Below, in pieces: positions 25,110-35,300 of a stretch of DNA of 64,000 bases; within the stretch, counting starts at the first letter, position 1; each line of letters starts with the position of its first letter. Source of the DNA: Acaudatibacter sp963835495 (lineage in GTDB: Bacteria > Pseudomonadota > Alphaproteobacteria > Caulobacterales > Caulobacteraceae). Location of the stretch: contig CAWIFQ010000005.1 in assembly GCA_963835495.1 (NCBI GenBank), forward strand, positions 1,054,001 through 1,118,000, written 5' to 3'. The position numbers and the translations under genes were made by a program. Under the pieces are notes generated by a model. That model saw nothing but the letters and a program-made list of their open reading frames with translations, searched no databases and was not told the DNA's origin.

Positions 25110-25263
25110 TTAACCGCAGAGATCGCGGAGATACGCGGAGCAGGCGGCGTCAAACGCGCGCTCTTCCGCGAAAGCGTGGAATCACAGGCTTGGCCTCCGC
25201 TGCCGCGGGAAGAGCGTCGAAGCCACTGGCCGCTCCGCGTATCTCCGCGATCTCCGCGGTTAA
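25110..25263. repeat. 154-base palindromic element with 31-nt arms
   Basis: The left arm 25110–25140 begins TTAACCGCAGAGATCGCGGA; the right arm 25233–25263 is its reverse complement with one mismatch. Inner segments (CGCTCTTCCGCG near 25158 and CGCGGGAAGAGCG near 25204) are also complementary. The whole could fold into one long hairpin. It lies between the TetR start and a small secreted-protein gene. Confidence 0.7.
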
Positions 25264-25301
25264 GCCTCTTGAATCGTAGACGGGCGCTATGGCCAGGCCT
25301 G

Positions 25302-25610
25302 CTACGGCGCGGTCGAGTAGGCCGGCGCCAGGTCTGGCGAGGCGCAGGTCGCCACGCACTGGCCCCAGCTCTCCGAACAGCTGTCCGGGTGATCGCCGGC
25401 GCGGCAGAAGTAGTAGGTCTGGGCGCAGCCCATCCGGCATTGCGAGGGATCGCTCGGGGCGGCCGACGGCGGCGGCGGCGTGATCGTCGGCGGGGTGGCG
25501 GCGTGCTGCATCGTCGGCTGCGGCGCGGCGCGGCCGTGGTCGCCGCCGGCGTCCGCCGCCAGCGCCAGGGCGGGCAGGGCGATCAGCAGCAGGGTGAGGC
25601 GCGCGAGCAT
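25302..25610 (-). CDS. Small secreted cysteine-rich protein
   Basis: 102 residues from ATG 25610 (GAGAGGG about 9 bases upstream). A signal peptide (LARLTLLLIALPALALA) is followed by a Pro/Thr-rich linker and a cysteine cluster: CRMGCAQTYYFCRAG, then SCSESWGQCVATC. The six-cysteine pattern (CxxxCx6C … Cx7CxxxC) suggests a small disulfide-stabilised domain, perhaps metal-binding. Family not recognised. Confidence 0.6.
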   Translation of the reverse strand: MLARLTLLLIALPALALAADAGGDHGRAAPQPTMQHAATPPTITPPPPSAAPSDPSQCRMGCAQTYYFCRAGDHPDSCSESWGQCVATCASPDLAPAYSTAP

Positions 25611-25671
25611 GAGCCGGACCCTCTCGCGGTCCAATTAAGAGCCGATTAAGGACGTTGTTCAGACCGTGCGA

Positions 25672-26574
25672 TCAGACGGTTCTTTGGGCGCGGTCTTTTT
25701 CGTTGGCGCCGCGGATCGAGTTGCGCGCCGCCTCCCACTGCTCGTCGGTCCAGTTGCGTAGCGACTGAAATCCGCCGCCGCCGGCGTTCCAGCCGCCGCC
25801 GTCGATGGCGATGGTCTGGCCGTTCACATATTCCGACAGCGGATGCAGCAGGTAGACCGCGAGATTGGCCAGCTCGCGCATCTCGCCGACCCGGCCCAGC
25901 GGACTTCCGGTCTGCTGACGGCCGCCGTCGCCCTCGGCGGTGGTTCCCGGATTCAGCCGCGCCCAGGCGCCCTCGGTGGGGAAGGGGCCCGGCGCGATGG
26001 CGTTGAAGCGCACCCCGCGATTGCCCCACTCCGCCGCCAGCGACTGGGTCATCACGTTCAGCCCGGCCTTGGACATCGCCGAAGGCACGGTGAACGGCCC
26101 GCCCGACCAGACCCAGGTGGTCAGGATGGAGACCACCGACGCCTTCTTCTTTTCGGCCAGCCAGCGCTTGCCGGCTTCCAGCGTCACGAAGAACGAGCCG
26201 CGGAAGACGATGTTGGAGATGGCGTCGAAACCGCGGGTCGAGAGATCTTCGGTGCGGCTGATGAAGTTGCCGGCGGCGTTGTTGACCAGGCCGGTGAGCG
26301 CGCCGCCCGACCAGACCTCGTCCATCATGTCGTGGATCGCCTCTGGCACGCGGATGTCGCAGGCGATCGGAACCACCTTGCCGCCGTGGCGGTCCATCAG
26401 CTCCTTGGCGGCCTCTTCCAGCACGCCGCCGCGGCGTCCGCAGATGTAGACCTCGGCGCCCAGCATCAGGCACCCCTCGGCCATCTCCTTGCCGAGGCCG
26501 GTGCCGCCGCCGGTGATCAGGATCCGCTGACCCTTCATCAGGTCAGGCTTGAACATCATGTCGTCGGGGGTCAT
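25672..26574 (-). CDS. SDR family oxidoreductase, 2,4-dienoyl-CoA reductase type
   Basis: 300 residues. The Rossmann motif is ITGGGTGLGKEMAEG, followed by LVNNAAGNFISRTEDLS. The active-site region reads FTVPSAMSKAGLNVMTQSLA: Ser/Lys are kept but the usual Tyr of SDRs is absent, as in mitochondrial/peroxisomal-type 2,4-dienoyl-CoA reductases. The late motif APGPFPTEGAW also fits. It probably reduces dienoyl-CoA intermediates in unsaturated fatty-acid degradation with NADPH. A MerR regulator gene ends 65 bases upstream of its start on the same strand. Confidence 0.87.
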   Translation of the reverse strand: MTPDDMMFKPDLMKGQRILITGGGTGLGKEMAEGCLMLGAEVYICGRRGGVLEEAAKELMDRHGGKVVPIACDIRVPEAIHDMMDEVWSGGALTGLVNNAAGNFISRTEDLSTRGFDAISNIVFRGSFFVTLEAGKRWLAEKKKASVVSILTTWVWSGGPFTVPSAMSKAGLNVMTQSLAAEWGNRGVRFNAIAPGPFPTEGAWARLNPGTTAEGDGGRQQTGSPLGRVGEMRELANLAVYLLHPLSEYVNGQTIAIDGGGWNAGGGGFQSLRNWTDEQWEAARNSIRGANEKDRAQRTV

Positions 26575-26638
26575 GGCGCGTCTCCCTGGTGTTTTCGCAC
26601 AGCAGGCGACGCTTACGCCGGGGCGGTCAAGAGCCGGC

Positions 26639-27337
26639 CTAAGGCGTGAGTTGAACGGCGGCGTTGGCGTTCATCTCGGCCACCAGGCCCAGCAGCATCC
26701 GGGTCCGCAGCAGCGCGATCAGGTCGTTGATCAGCTCGATGCCGGCCTGGCCCAGCCGCGCGGCGTCCTCGACGGTGCCCGATCCGGTCAGGCGGCCGTA
26801 GAAGCGCTCGATCTCGCGGCGGGTCAGCGGTTCCAGCGCCTCCACATAGAGCCGCGCGTCGTCCGCGAAGAAGCCGGCCTCCGGCGAGTATCCGGCCGCT
26901 CGGACCCGTCCCCAGGCGACGGCGATGGCCAGGTCGAGCGGACCAAGGGCGCCGCCCTTCGTCTCGACCACCCGGTCACGCACCAGGACGTCGAGTTCGG
27001 CCGGCGTCAACCCGGCCTGAGCCGCGGCGTTGGACAGCGACGTCCCGCCATTCACAGGCGCGACGCCGAGGCTCGCCGCCAGCATCCCCTCCAGGCCGGG
27101 CAGGGCGGCGATCTCGCCCGACGTCGGCCGGTCGAGCACCTGCTTGATGAAACCGAGCGGCAGATGGCGCTCGGCCTGCAGCCGCCGGATCACGCCCAGG
27201 CGACGGACGTGCTCGTCGGAATAGTCGGCGACATTGGGCTTGGACCTGGCCGGCTCCGGCAACAGGCCCATGCGGATGTAGTAGCGAATGGTCTCCCGCC
27301 CGACCCCGCTGCGCTGCTCCAGCTCGCGCATCTTCAT
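26639..27337 (-). CDS. MerR family transcriptional regulator
   Basis: 232 residues. The winged helix-turn-helix is at the N-terminus: MRELEQRSGVGRETIRYYIR, MGLLPEPARSKPNVADYSD, HVRRLGVIRRLQAERHLPLG. The rest is a large helical effector domain (about 90–232) without a cysteine cluster, so metal sensing is unlikely; a small-molecule or acyl-CoA ligand is more plausible given the SDR gene downstream (inference). Confidence 0.87.
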   Translation of the reverse strand: MKMRELEQRSGVGRETIRYYIRMGLLPEPARSKPNVADYSDEHVRRLGVIRRLQAERHLPLGFIKQVLDRPTSGEIAALPGLEGMLAASLGVAPVNGGTSLSNAAAQAGLTPAELDVLVRDRVVETKGGALGPLDLAIAVAWGRVRAAGYSPEAGFFADDARLYVEALEPLTRREIERFYGRLTGSGTVEDAARLGQAGIELINDLIALLRTRMLLGLVAEMNANAAVQLTP

Positions 27338-27351
27338 GGGCGCGATCCTGA

Positions 27352-27502
27352 CCTTCTCACCTTGCGGGAGAAAGTGGCGCCGTAGGCGACGGATGAGGGG
27401 TCGCGCCGACCGTGCACACGCCTCATCGAGGTCGCTTGGGCACGACCGCGAGACCCCTCATCCGTCAGCTTCGCTGACACCTTCTCCCGCAAGGGGAGAA
27501 GG
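27352..27502. repeat. 151-base inverted repeat element
   Basis: The outer arms are CTTCTCACCTTGCGGGAGAA at the left and CCTTCTCCCGCAAGGGGAGA at the right, which also form a local hairpin. Inner arms GGATGAGGGG and CCCCTCATCC pair too. A dispersed palindromic element lying between the ferritin-like and MerR genes. Confidence 0.7.
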
Positions 27503-27508
27503 ACCAGA

Positions 27509-28603
27509 TTACTCCGCCGGTTCCAGCGCCGAGGCGCGGGCGACGACGCTCTGCACGTAGTCGCGGCGGGCGTCGAAGTCCTTGGCGATGGTGTCGTCGG
27601 CATCCTGCAGCGCCTGAACATCGGTCTGCGCATAGCCGATGATGCCCATGGTCTCATAGCCGTTGCGGATGGTGTCGCCCCACAGGCCGATATCCTTCAC
27701 GATCGGCACGATGCGGGTGAACAGCGAGGAGCGGAACAGCTCCATGAAGCCGCTGTCGTACATGTGCTCGGCGCAGCGGGCCGGATCGAGGCCCAGCGTC
27801 TTCCACACCTCGACGGCGTCGAAGCGGTCGCGCATCAGGTAGCAGGCCTCCAGCAGGAACTCCTCGCGCTCGTCGCGCTCCTTCTGGGTCAGCTGCGGAT
27901 AGTAGTCGCGCAAGGCGAGGCGCCCGAAGGCGACGTGCCGGCTCTCGTCCTGCATGACGTAGGCATTGACGGCGGCGGCGAGCGGGTTCTGGGCGTGGTC
28001 GCGGATCTGCTGGAACGCGGCCAGCGCCAGGCCCTCGATCACCACCTGCATGCCGAGGTAGGTCATGTCCCAGCGGCTGTCGCGCAGCACCTGGTCGATC
28101 AGCTCCTGCAGCGGCGGCGTCATCGGATAGGCGACGCCGAACTTCTCCAGCAGGCGGCGGTAGCTCTCGACGTGGCGCGCCTCGTCGATCACCTGGGTCG
28201 AGGCGTAGAACTTGGAGTCGATGTCCGGCACCTGGGTGACGATCTTGGCCGCGCAGATCAGCGCGCCCTGTTCGCCCTGCATGAACTGGCTGATCTGCCA
28301 GCCCTGGAAGTGGCGGCGGACCTTGGCCTTCTCCTTGGCGCTCATCGCCTCGTATTCGGGCATGCCGCTGATCGGCAGCATTTCCTCGGGCAGCTGCTCG
28401 GGGTTCTCCTCGTCGAGCTCCTGGGTCCAGTCGATCCGCGTTTCCGCGTTCCACTGCATCTCGATGCCCTTGCGGTACAGCCCCATCATGGTCTGCCGGC
28501 CTTCGTCGTAGTCCCAGTTGAAGGTGACGTCGAAGTCCTGCGGCACCTTCCAGAGCGAGCCCTCGGCGGCGGGGAAGGGATAGCGGTCTGCGAGCTTGGG
28601 CAT
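27509..28603 (-). CDS. Ferritin-like di-iron (R2-like) protein
   Basis: 364 residues. Two E…ExxH-type iron motifs are seen: QGEQGALICAAKI with TQVIDEARHVESYRR, and VIEGLALAAFQQI with VMQDESRHVAFG. This is the R2-like ferritin superfamily, which includes ribonucleotide reductase R2, AurF-type N-oxygenases and related oxidases. No RNR R1 partner is nearby, and the protein is more like the uncharacterised ferritin-like oxygenases of this size. ATG chosen just after CAGGAA. Flanked on both sides by the same kind of hairpin. Confidence 0.8.
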   Translation of the reverse strand: MPKLADRYPFPAAEGSLWKVPQDFDVTFNWDYDEGRQTMMGLYRKGIEMQWNAETRIDWTQELDEENPEQLPEEMLPISGMPEYEAMSAKEKAKVRRHFQGWQISQFMQGEQGALICAAKIVTQVPDIDSKFYASTQVIDEARHVESYRRLLEKFGVAYPMTPPLQELIDQVLRDSRWDMTYLGMQVVIEGLALAAFQQIRDHAQNPLAAAVNAYVMQDESRHVAFGRLALRDYYPQLTQKERDEREEFLLEACYLMRDRFDAVEVWKTLGLDPARCAEHMYDSGFMELFRSSLFTRIVPIVKDIGLWGDTIRNGYETMGIIGYAQTDVQALQDADDTIAKDFDARRDYVQSVVARASALEPAE

Positions 28604-28759
28604 GTTCCTGAAGTCTCCCGGCGCGCTCCGTCTGAAATGCGGAGTGTCGCTACGCATAATGCATGCGAAGGGGCGGATGGCAACCGCCGTTCGGCGAGGT
28701 GACGCATCGCGCATTGCCGAAGAACCGGTCATCGCCGGGCTTCGTCCCGAACGAGATCC

Positions 28760-28788
28760 GATCCTTCTCCCGCAAGGGGAGAAGGATC
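28760..28788. terminator. Perfect 12-bp hairpin at the DUF72 3' end
   Basis: Arms GATCCTTCTCCC and GGGAGAAGGATC with a 5-nt loop, overlapping the last two bases of the DUF72 stop codon. Its core is the same sequence as in the element at 27481–27502. It could terminate DUF72 transcription or be a dispersed repeat. Confidence 0.55.
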
Positions 28789-29588
28789 ACTTTACCCGCT
28801 CGATCAGCGCCATGGCGCCGGCCGGGGCACGGACCTTGCCTTCGTGGATGATGAAGGCGAACACGTCGCGCGGCGTCTTCGGCGCGGCATGGGCCTTGTC
28901 CATGATCGGCAGGCCCTCCGGCGCGCCGCCGGCGGCCCAGGTCTTCAGGCGAGCCGCCCAGGCATCGAGCTCGGCCGGCTGATAAGCGGTCTCGCAGGCG
29001 TCGTCGCCGGTCTGCAGCCGGGCGTAGACGAAGTCGGTCGCCAGGTCGGCGATCTCCGGATAGCGGGCGTGCTTGGCGTAGACGTTGGCGATCGCCGTGC
29101 TCGCGCAGCAGCGCCGGGTACTCCGGCGTGCAGAAGCTGTCGTGCCGGGGCTCCAGCGCGTGGCGCAGCGGCCGGCCGTTCAGCTCCTTCGGCAGCAGCC
29201 GGAAGAACCCGGCCAGGTCTTCCGGATCGAACTTCTTGGTGTGCGGCAACTGCCAGAAGATCGGGCCGAGCCGGTCGCCCAGCTCCGACATGCCCTGGGC
29301 GAAGAACCGCTCCAGCGACTCGCCGGCGCCCGCCAGTTCGCGGCGGTTGGTGGTGAAGCGCGAGCCCTTGACGGTGAACATGAAGCCGTCCGGCGTCTCG
29401 TCGCGCCACTTCTTCCAGCTGTCGGGCTTGAAGGTGGAATAGTACGTGCCGTTGATCTCGATCGCGGTCAGGTGGCGGCTGGCGTAGGCCAGTTCGTCCT
29501 TCTGCTTGACAGTCTTTGGATAGAAGACGCCGCGCCAGGGTTCGAAGGTCCAGCCGCCGATTCCGACCCGGATGTCACCCGCCATCAC
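28787..29588 (-). CDS. DUF72 domain-containing protein (YecE-like), frameshifted
   Basis: From ATG 29588: GDIRVGIGGWTFEPWRGVFY, then LTAIEINGTYYSTFKPDSWK and FWQLPHTKKFDPEDLAGFFR, all typical of DUF72 TIM-barrel proteins. At LLREHG, near 29093, an extra G shifts the frame; corrected, it continues IANVYAKHARYPEIADL, DFVYARLQTGDDACETAYQP and ends IIHEGKVRAPAGAMALIERV at the stop 28787. About 266 residues when repaired. Cytoplasmic; activity unknown. Confidence 0.8.
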
Positions 29589-29789
29589 CCGCTCCCTAAG
29601 AAATATTAACCAAAGTGCCGCACCACGCGGGGTATGTTGCCATCTCGCCGCAGGCGTGAGCTTAACTACTCAAAGTGCGTGAATTCGCACGTGCGCGGGC
29701 CTATGTCATGCCCGCGCTCGGGGGATTGCGCGCGAGGTTTGCTTTATTCTCCAATGATTCGAAGACCACCGTTCTCGTGGGGGCCATCG

Positions 29790-31274
29790 GTGAGAAATGG
29801 CCGCGCGGCAGTGACGCTGCTTGCTGGCGCCGCGGCGCTGGCGCTGCAGGCGTGCGCGTCCGGCGCCCGCAAACCCGACCTCACCGTGCCCGCCGCCTAT
29901 GAAGCTCCAGCCGGGACCGCCGACGTGTCGGGACAGACTCTCGACAGATGGTGGCTGATCTTTGGCGACGAGGAACTGAACGGCCTCGAGGATCAGGCGC
30001 TGCGCGCCAGCCCGGACGTGAAGTCCCAGATCGCCCGCCTCGAGGAGGCGGCCGCCACCCGCAACAGCAACATTCTGCAGACCTTCCCCACCGGCGACCT
30101 TACCGGCGGCGCCAGTCGCGAGACGCAGGGCAATCTTGGTTCGTCCTCCTCGTCGCTGTTTCCGGTGGGCGGCGTGAGCGTGAACGAACACCTTGATTTC
30201 AAGGTCAGCTGGGAACTGGATTTCTTCGGCGCCCTGGCCGACGCCCGCCGGGCGGCCAAGGCCGACTATGCCGCCACTCGGTTCAATATCGAAAGCGCCC
30301 GCGCCAGCTTGGTCGCCAACGTCGCCGACAGCTACTTCCAGGCCCGCGGCCTGGCGATCCAGCTCGACGACGCCAACGAGACGCTGCGCATCGAGGACCA
30401 GCTGCTGCGCTCGACCACGATCAAGGCCGAGCGCGGCCTTGGGCCGCAGTCCGACGCGGACCGTATCGCCGGAGACGAAGCCACGGCCAAGTCGCAGGTG
30501 GAGAACCTGAAGGCCCAGCAGCACGCCGCCGTGCGCCTGCTGCTGATCCTCGTCGGCCGCGGGACCGAGCCGGTGGAGAACCTGCCGCTGGCCGCCGACG
30601 TGCCCGATCCGCCGCCGCTGCCGCAGGCGGTGCCGGGCGAGCTGCTGGCGCGACGGCCCGACGTGCGCGAGGCCGACGAGAAGATGCGTTCGGCGGCGCT
30701 CCGCACCAAGCTGGCGAAGGAGGAACTCTTCCCCAACCTCACCCTTCAGCCGGCGCTGGGGCTCGCGCGCCAGGTCGCGCCGGGCGTCGGCGTCGCCCAG
30801 ACGATCGCCGGCCTGCTCTTCTTCCCGCAGCAGACCACCAGCAAGACCGACTACTGGTCGATCGGCGTCAACATGGACCAGCCGATCCTCGACATCCCGC
30901 GCCTGCTGCAGGACGCCAAGGCCCAGGGCTTCCGCACCGAGCAGGCCGTGGTCGCCTACGAGAAGGCGGTGCAGGACGCCTATGGCGACGCCGAGAACGC
31001 ACTGGTGGCGCTCGCCTCCGACGAAATCCGCATCAAGGTGCTCGAGGACGGCGAGGCCAGGGCCAGGCGCGCCTATGACGCCGGCCGCACCCGCTTCGCG
31101 CTCGGCATCGACGACATCACCGCCGTGCTCTCCGCCGAGCAGACCTGGCGCACCGACCGCACCGAGCTCACCGCAGAGCGGGTGCAGGCGTTGCGGCGCG
31201 CCGTGCAGACCTACAAGGCGCTGGGCGGCGGATGGGACTACGCAACAACAAAAACGGCCGCCAGGTCGCCATGA
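29790..31274 (+). CDS. NodT-family outer-membrane efflux lipoprotein
   Basis: 494 residues from GTG 29790 (GGGGG about 7 bases upstream; an ATG at 29754 is possible). The lipobox LALQAC gives a lipidated outer-membrane channel. Two OEP repeats are visible: WELDFFGALADARRAAKADY … SLVANVADSYFQARG, and the second around VAYEKAVQDAYGDAENALVA. TolC-like trimeric exit duct for the pump encoded downstream. The ATGA-like junction region and 10-base gap to the next gene show an operon. The gap 29589–29789 probably holds the promoter; no linked regulator is seen. Confidence 0.92.
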   Translation: MRNGRAAVTLLAGAAALALQACASGARKPDLTVPAAYEAPAGTADVSGQTLDRWWLIFGDEELNGLEDQALRASPDVKSQIARLEEAAATRNSNILQTFPTGDLTGGASRETQGNLGSSSSSLFPVGGVSVNEHLDFKVSWELDFFGALADARRAAKADYAATRFNIESARASLVANVADSYFQARGLAIQLDDANETLRIEDQLLRSTTIKAERGLGPQSDADRIAGDEATAKSQVENLKAQQHAAVRLLLILVGRGTEPVENLPLAADVPDPPPLPQAVPGELLARRPDVREADEKMRSAALRTKLAKEELFPNLTLQPALGLARQVAPGVGVAQTIAGLLFFPQQTTSKTDYWSIGVNMDQPILDIPRLLQDAKAQGFRTEQAVVAYEKAVQDAYGDAENALVALASDEIRIKVLEDGEARARRAYDAGRTRFALGIDDITAVLSAEQTWRTDRTELTAERVQALRRAVQTYKALGGGWDYATTKTAARSP

Positions 31275-31284
31275 GACGGGCGTG

Positions 31285-32391
31285 ATGACGACGACGAAAT
31301 GGGGATTCGCCGGTGTCTTGGCGCTTGCGCTGACGCTGGGCCTTGCGGCCTGCAAGCCGCCGGCTCGCAACGCGACGCCGCCGGCTCAGCAGGCGGCCAG
31401 AACTGTCAGCGTCGTGCGCATCGAGATGCGCCCGATCGCCGGCGGCATCGTCACTTCCGGGCTGCTCACGCCGCGCAACCAGGTGGCGGTGAACCCGGAC
31501 CTGACCGGCTATCGGGTGTCCAAGCTGTATGTCGACGAGGGCGCCTGGGTGCAGGCGGGCCAGCCGCTGGCCGAGATGGACGGCTCGATCCTCAAGGCCC
31601 AGTTCGACCAGCAGAGCGCCGCGCTCGCGCAGCAGAAGGCCAACGCCGACCAGCGGGCGCGGGAAGCCGCCCGCGTCGCCGACCTCGACAACCAGGGCGT
31701 CATGGCCGAGGAGGCGGTGCAGCAGCGCCGCTTCGCCGCCACCGGGGCCAAGGCCGGCGCCGCGGCCCAGGCCGCCGCGGTGCACGAGATGCAGACGCGG
31801 CTCGATCACATGGTGCTGCGCGCGCCGGTCTCCGGACTGATCCTGCAGCGCAACGTCAATCTCGGCGACATTTCCGGCGGCGGCGCCAACCCGTGGTTTG
31901 TGATGGCCGACGCCGGCGAGATCGAGCTGTTCGCCGATGTCGCCGAGGGCGATTTCGACAAGATGCGGCCGGGCCTCAAGGCCACCGTCACCCTCGCCGA
32001 TTCGAGCACGGCCGAAGGGGTGGTGCGCCTGGTCAGCCCCCGCATCGACGCCAACACCCGGCTGGGCAAGGTGCGGATCAGCCTGCCGGTCCGCGCCGAT
32101 ATCCGCGCCGGCGGCTACGCCCGCGCCACCTTCACCGACCTGTCGCGCGCCGTGCCGGCGCTGCCTGAGACGGCGATCCGCTATGACGCCAACGGCGCCT
32201 CGGTGATGGTCGTCGGCGCGGACGACAGGGTCAAGCAGGTGCCGGTCCGCACCGGCGACCGGGGCGGCGGCTATGTCGAGTTGCTCAGCGGGCCGCCGGC
32301 GGGCTCGGTGGTCGTGGAGAAGGCGGCTTCCCAGATTCTCGACGGCGACTATGTGAAGGTGGAGTCGTCGACGAAGGCCGCTGGTCCATGA
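31285..32391 (+). CDS. RND efflux periplasmic adaptor (HlyD/MFP family), lipoprotein
   Basis: 368 residues. The lipobox LGLAAC is at the N-terminus. The biotinyl-lipoyl halves are seen as LTGYRVSKLYVDEGAWVQAG and TRLDHMVLRAPVSGLI, flanking an α-hairpin rich in Ala/Gln (AALAQQKANADQRAREAARV). A β-barrel follows (LKATVTLADSS). It links the inner-membrane pump to the NodT channel. The pump ATG overlaps its stop (ATGA). Confidence 0.92.
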   Translation: MTTTKWGFAGVLALALTLGLAACKPPARNATPPAQQAARTVSVVRIEMRPIAGGIVTSGLLTPRNQVAVNPDLTGYRVSKLYVDEGAWVQAGQPLAEMDGSILKAQFDQQSAALAQQKANADQRAREAARVADLDNQGVMAEEAVQQRRFAATGAKAGAAAQAAAVHEMQTRLDHMVLRAPVSGLILQRNVNLGDISGGGANPWFVMADAGEIELFADVAEGDFDKMRPGLKATVTLADSSTAEGVVRLVSPRIDANTRLGKVRISLPVRADIRAGGYARATFTDLSRAVPALPETAIRYDANGASVMVVGADDRVKQVPVRTGDRGGGYVELLSGPPAGSVVVEKAASQILDGDYVKVESSTKAAGP

Positions 32392-35300
32392 TCACCAGTA
32401 AGCAGCTGCGCATCTCGGCATGGGCGATCCGCAACCCGACGCCCGTCGCGGTGCTGTTCATCGCGCTGGTGATCGTCGGCCTGTTCTCCTACGGCAGCCT
32501 GCCGATCAAGAATTACCCGAACGTCGAATTCCCGGTGGTGATCGTCGACGTCACCCAGTCCGGCGCCGCGCCATCGCAGCTGAAGACCCAGGTGACGCGG
32601 CCGGTCGAGGATGCGCTCGCCGGCATCGCCGACGTCCAGGACGTCGCCTCCACCGTGAGCCAGGGCGAGTCGTCGACCCGCCTCCAGTTCAACCTCGGCA
32701 CCAACATGATCAAGGCGACGGACGACGTCCGCGCCAAGGTCGACGCGGTGCGCAATCAGCTGCCGCGCGAGATCGATCCGCCGACGGTCTCGCGGTTCGA
32801 TTTCGACGATCAGCCGATCATCACCTACGCGGTTTCGACCGCGCGCGGCAAAAGCATGTCGGACGCCGAGCTGTCCTGGGTCGTCGACAACGACATCTCG
32901 CGCCTGCTGCAGGGGGTTGAAGGCGTCGGACAGGTCTCCCGCACGGGCGGGGTCGACCGAGAGATCAACGTCACGATCGATCCCGTGCGCATGGCGGCGC
33001 AGGGGGTGACCGCGCCGCAGATCAACCAGGCGCTCAGTTCCGTCAGCCAGGATGCGGCCGGCGGACGGGTCCAGGTCGGCGGCCGCGAGCAGACGCTGCG
33101 GGTGCTGGGCGCCGCGATCAGCGTCGACCAGATCCGCAACCTCGCGCTTCCAGGAACCGGCGGGCGCTACATCAAGCTGTCGGACGTGGCCGACGTCGGC
33201 GACGGCACCGCGGAGGTGCGCAGCGAGGCGAAGTTCGACGGCCGCCCTGTGGTCGCCTTCCAGGTGACCAAGAACAAGGAAGCCAGCGACGTCCGCACCG
33301 AAGACGGTGTCGACGCGGCGCTGCGCGGCATGATCTGCGACGCGCAGGGCGTGCCAGCCAACAAGGGCGACGTCTGCGTGCGCAAGATCGTCTCCCAGGT
33401 CGACGCCACCCGCGGCAGCTTCAACGCCACCCGCGAGACGATGCTCGAGGGCATGGCGCTGGCGGCCCTGGTGGTCTGGCTGTTCCTGCGCGACTGGCGG
33501 GCGACGGCGGTGACCGCGGTGGCGATGCCGGTTTCGCTGATCCCGGTGTTCGGCTTCATGGCCCTGGTCGGGTTCAGCCTCGACCTCGTCTCTCTGCTCG
33601 CGCTGACCCTGGTGATCGGCATCCTCGTCGACGACGCGATCGTCGAGATCGAGAACATCGAGAAACGGGTCTACGCCGGCATGCGCCCCTACGCGGCGGC
33701 GATGGAGGGCGCCGACCAGATCGGCCTGGCCGTGGTGGCGACGACGTCGGCGATCGTGGTGGTGTTCCTGCCGGTGTCGTTCATGCCGGGTATTCCGGGC
33801 CAGTTCTTCAAGGAGTTCGGCCTCACCGTCTCGGTGGCGGTGCTGTTCTCGCTGGTGGTCGCCCGCCTGCTGACGCCGCTGCTCGCCGCCTACTTCCTCA
33901 AGCCGAAGTCGCCGAAGCCGCGCGGGCCGCTGCCGAAGGTCTACGTCAAGTCGCTGGAGTGGGCGCTGGACCACCGCATTCTCTCGGTGATCGCCGGCGG
34001 ACTCATCTTCTTCCTCTCGATGTTCCTGGCCATCGCTGTGGTGCCCAAGGGGCTCCAGCCGGAAGGCAATCCGGACTACTACCAGGTCGACGCCGACACG
34101 CCGTCGGGCTCCACCATCGACGATACGCGCCAGGCGGTGACCGGGCTCGCCAACCTGCTCGCGCGTCAGCCCGAGACCGCGCACGTCTTCACCGCCGTCG
34201 GCTCCGGCGGCGGCGGCGGCGGCGGGCCGGGCGCGGTGTTCGCCTCCGGCGTGACCAGCGGCGTGGCCGTCGCGGTGCTCAAGCCCGATCGCACGGCCAA
34301 GGTGCCGCAGATCCGCGATCGCATGCGCAGCGATCTGCACGCGATCCCCGACGCCCGCGTGACCTTCGCCAACGAGGGCTTCGGCGGCTCGACGGTGCAG
34401 ATCCCGCTCTCGAGCGACAGCGGCGAGGGCCTGGAGGCCGCGGCGCTGGAACTGCAGCGCGAGATCACCGGCCTGCACACCCTGGCCGACCCCCGGCCCG
34501 CCACGTCGCCGCCGGCGCCGGAGATCATCATTCGGCCGCGGGCCGACGACGCGGCGCGGCTGGGCGTCGCCTCCGACACCATCGCCCAGGTCGCCCGCAT
34601 CGCCACGGTCGGCGACATCGACGCCAATGTCGCCAAGCTCGACATCGGCGATCGCCGCATCCCGATCCGCGTACGCCTGCCTGACTCGGCGCGCAGCGAT
34701 CTGCCGACGCTTGAGAACCTGCGCGTGCCGACGGCCAGCGGCGGGCTGACGACGCTCGGCAGCGTCGCCGACGTCTACTTTCAGGCCGGTCCGGCCCAGA
34801 TCACCCGCTACAACCGCCGCGACGACATCATCGTCCTGGCCGACCTGGCCAACGGCGCCAAGCTCAGTGACGCCTACGCCGAGATCAAGAACCTGCCGAT
34901 CATGCGCGACCTGGCCACCAAATATCCCGGGGTGATCTACGAGACGAACTTTTCCAACCAGCAGGCGCAGAACCAGCTGTTCGGGGGCTTCGTCGTCGCC
35001 ATCCTGGCCGGGATCGGCCTCGTCTACGGCGTCATGGTGCTGCTGTTCGGCAGCTTCTTCAAACCGATCACCATCCTCCTGGCGCTGCCGCTCAGCATCG
35101 CGGGCGCGATGGTCGCCCTGCTGCTGTGGCATTCCGAGCTGTCGATCCCGTCGATGATCGGCCTGTTCATGCTGATGGGCATCTCCGCCAAGAACTCGAT
35201 CCTGCTGGTCGAGTACGCGATCGAGCGCGAACGCGAAGGCGCCTCCCAGCGCGAGGCGCTGATGGAGGCCTGCCGCGAGCGGGCGCGGCCGATCGTGATG

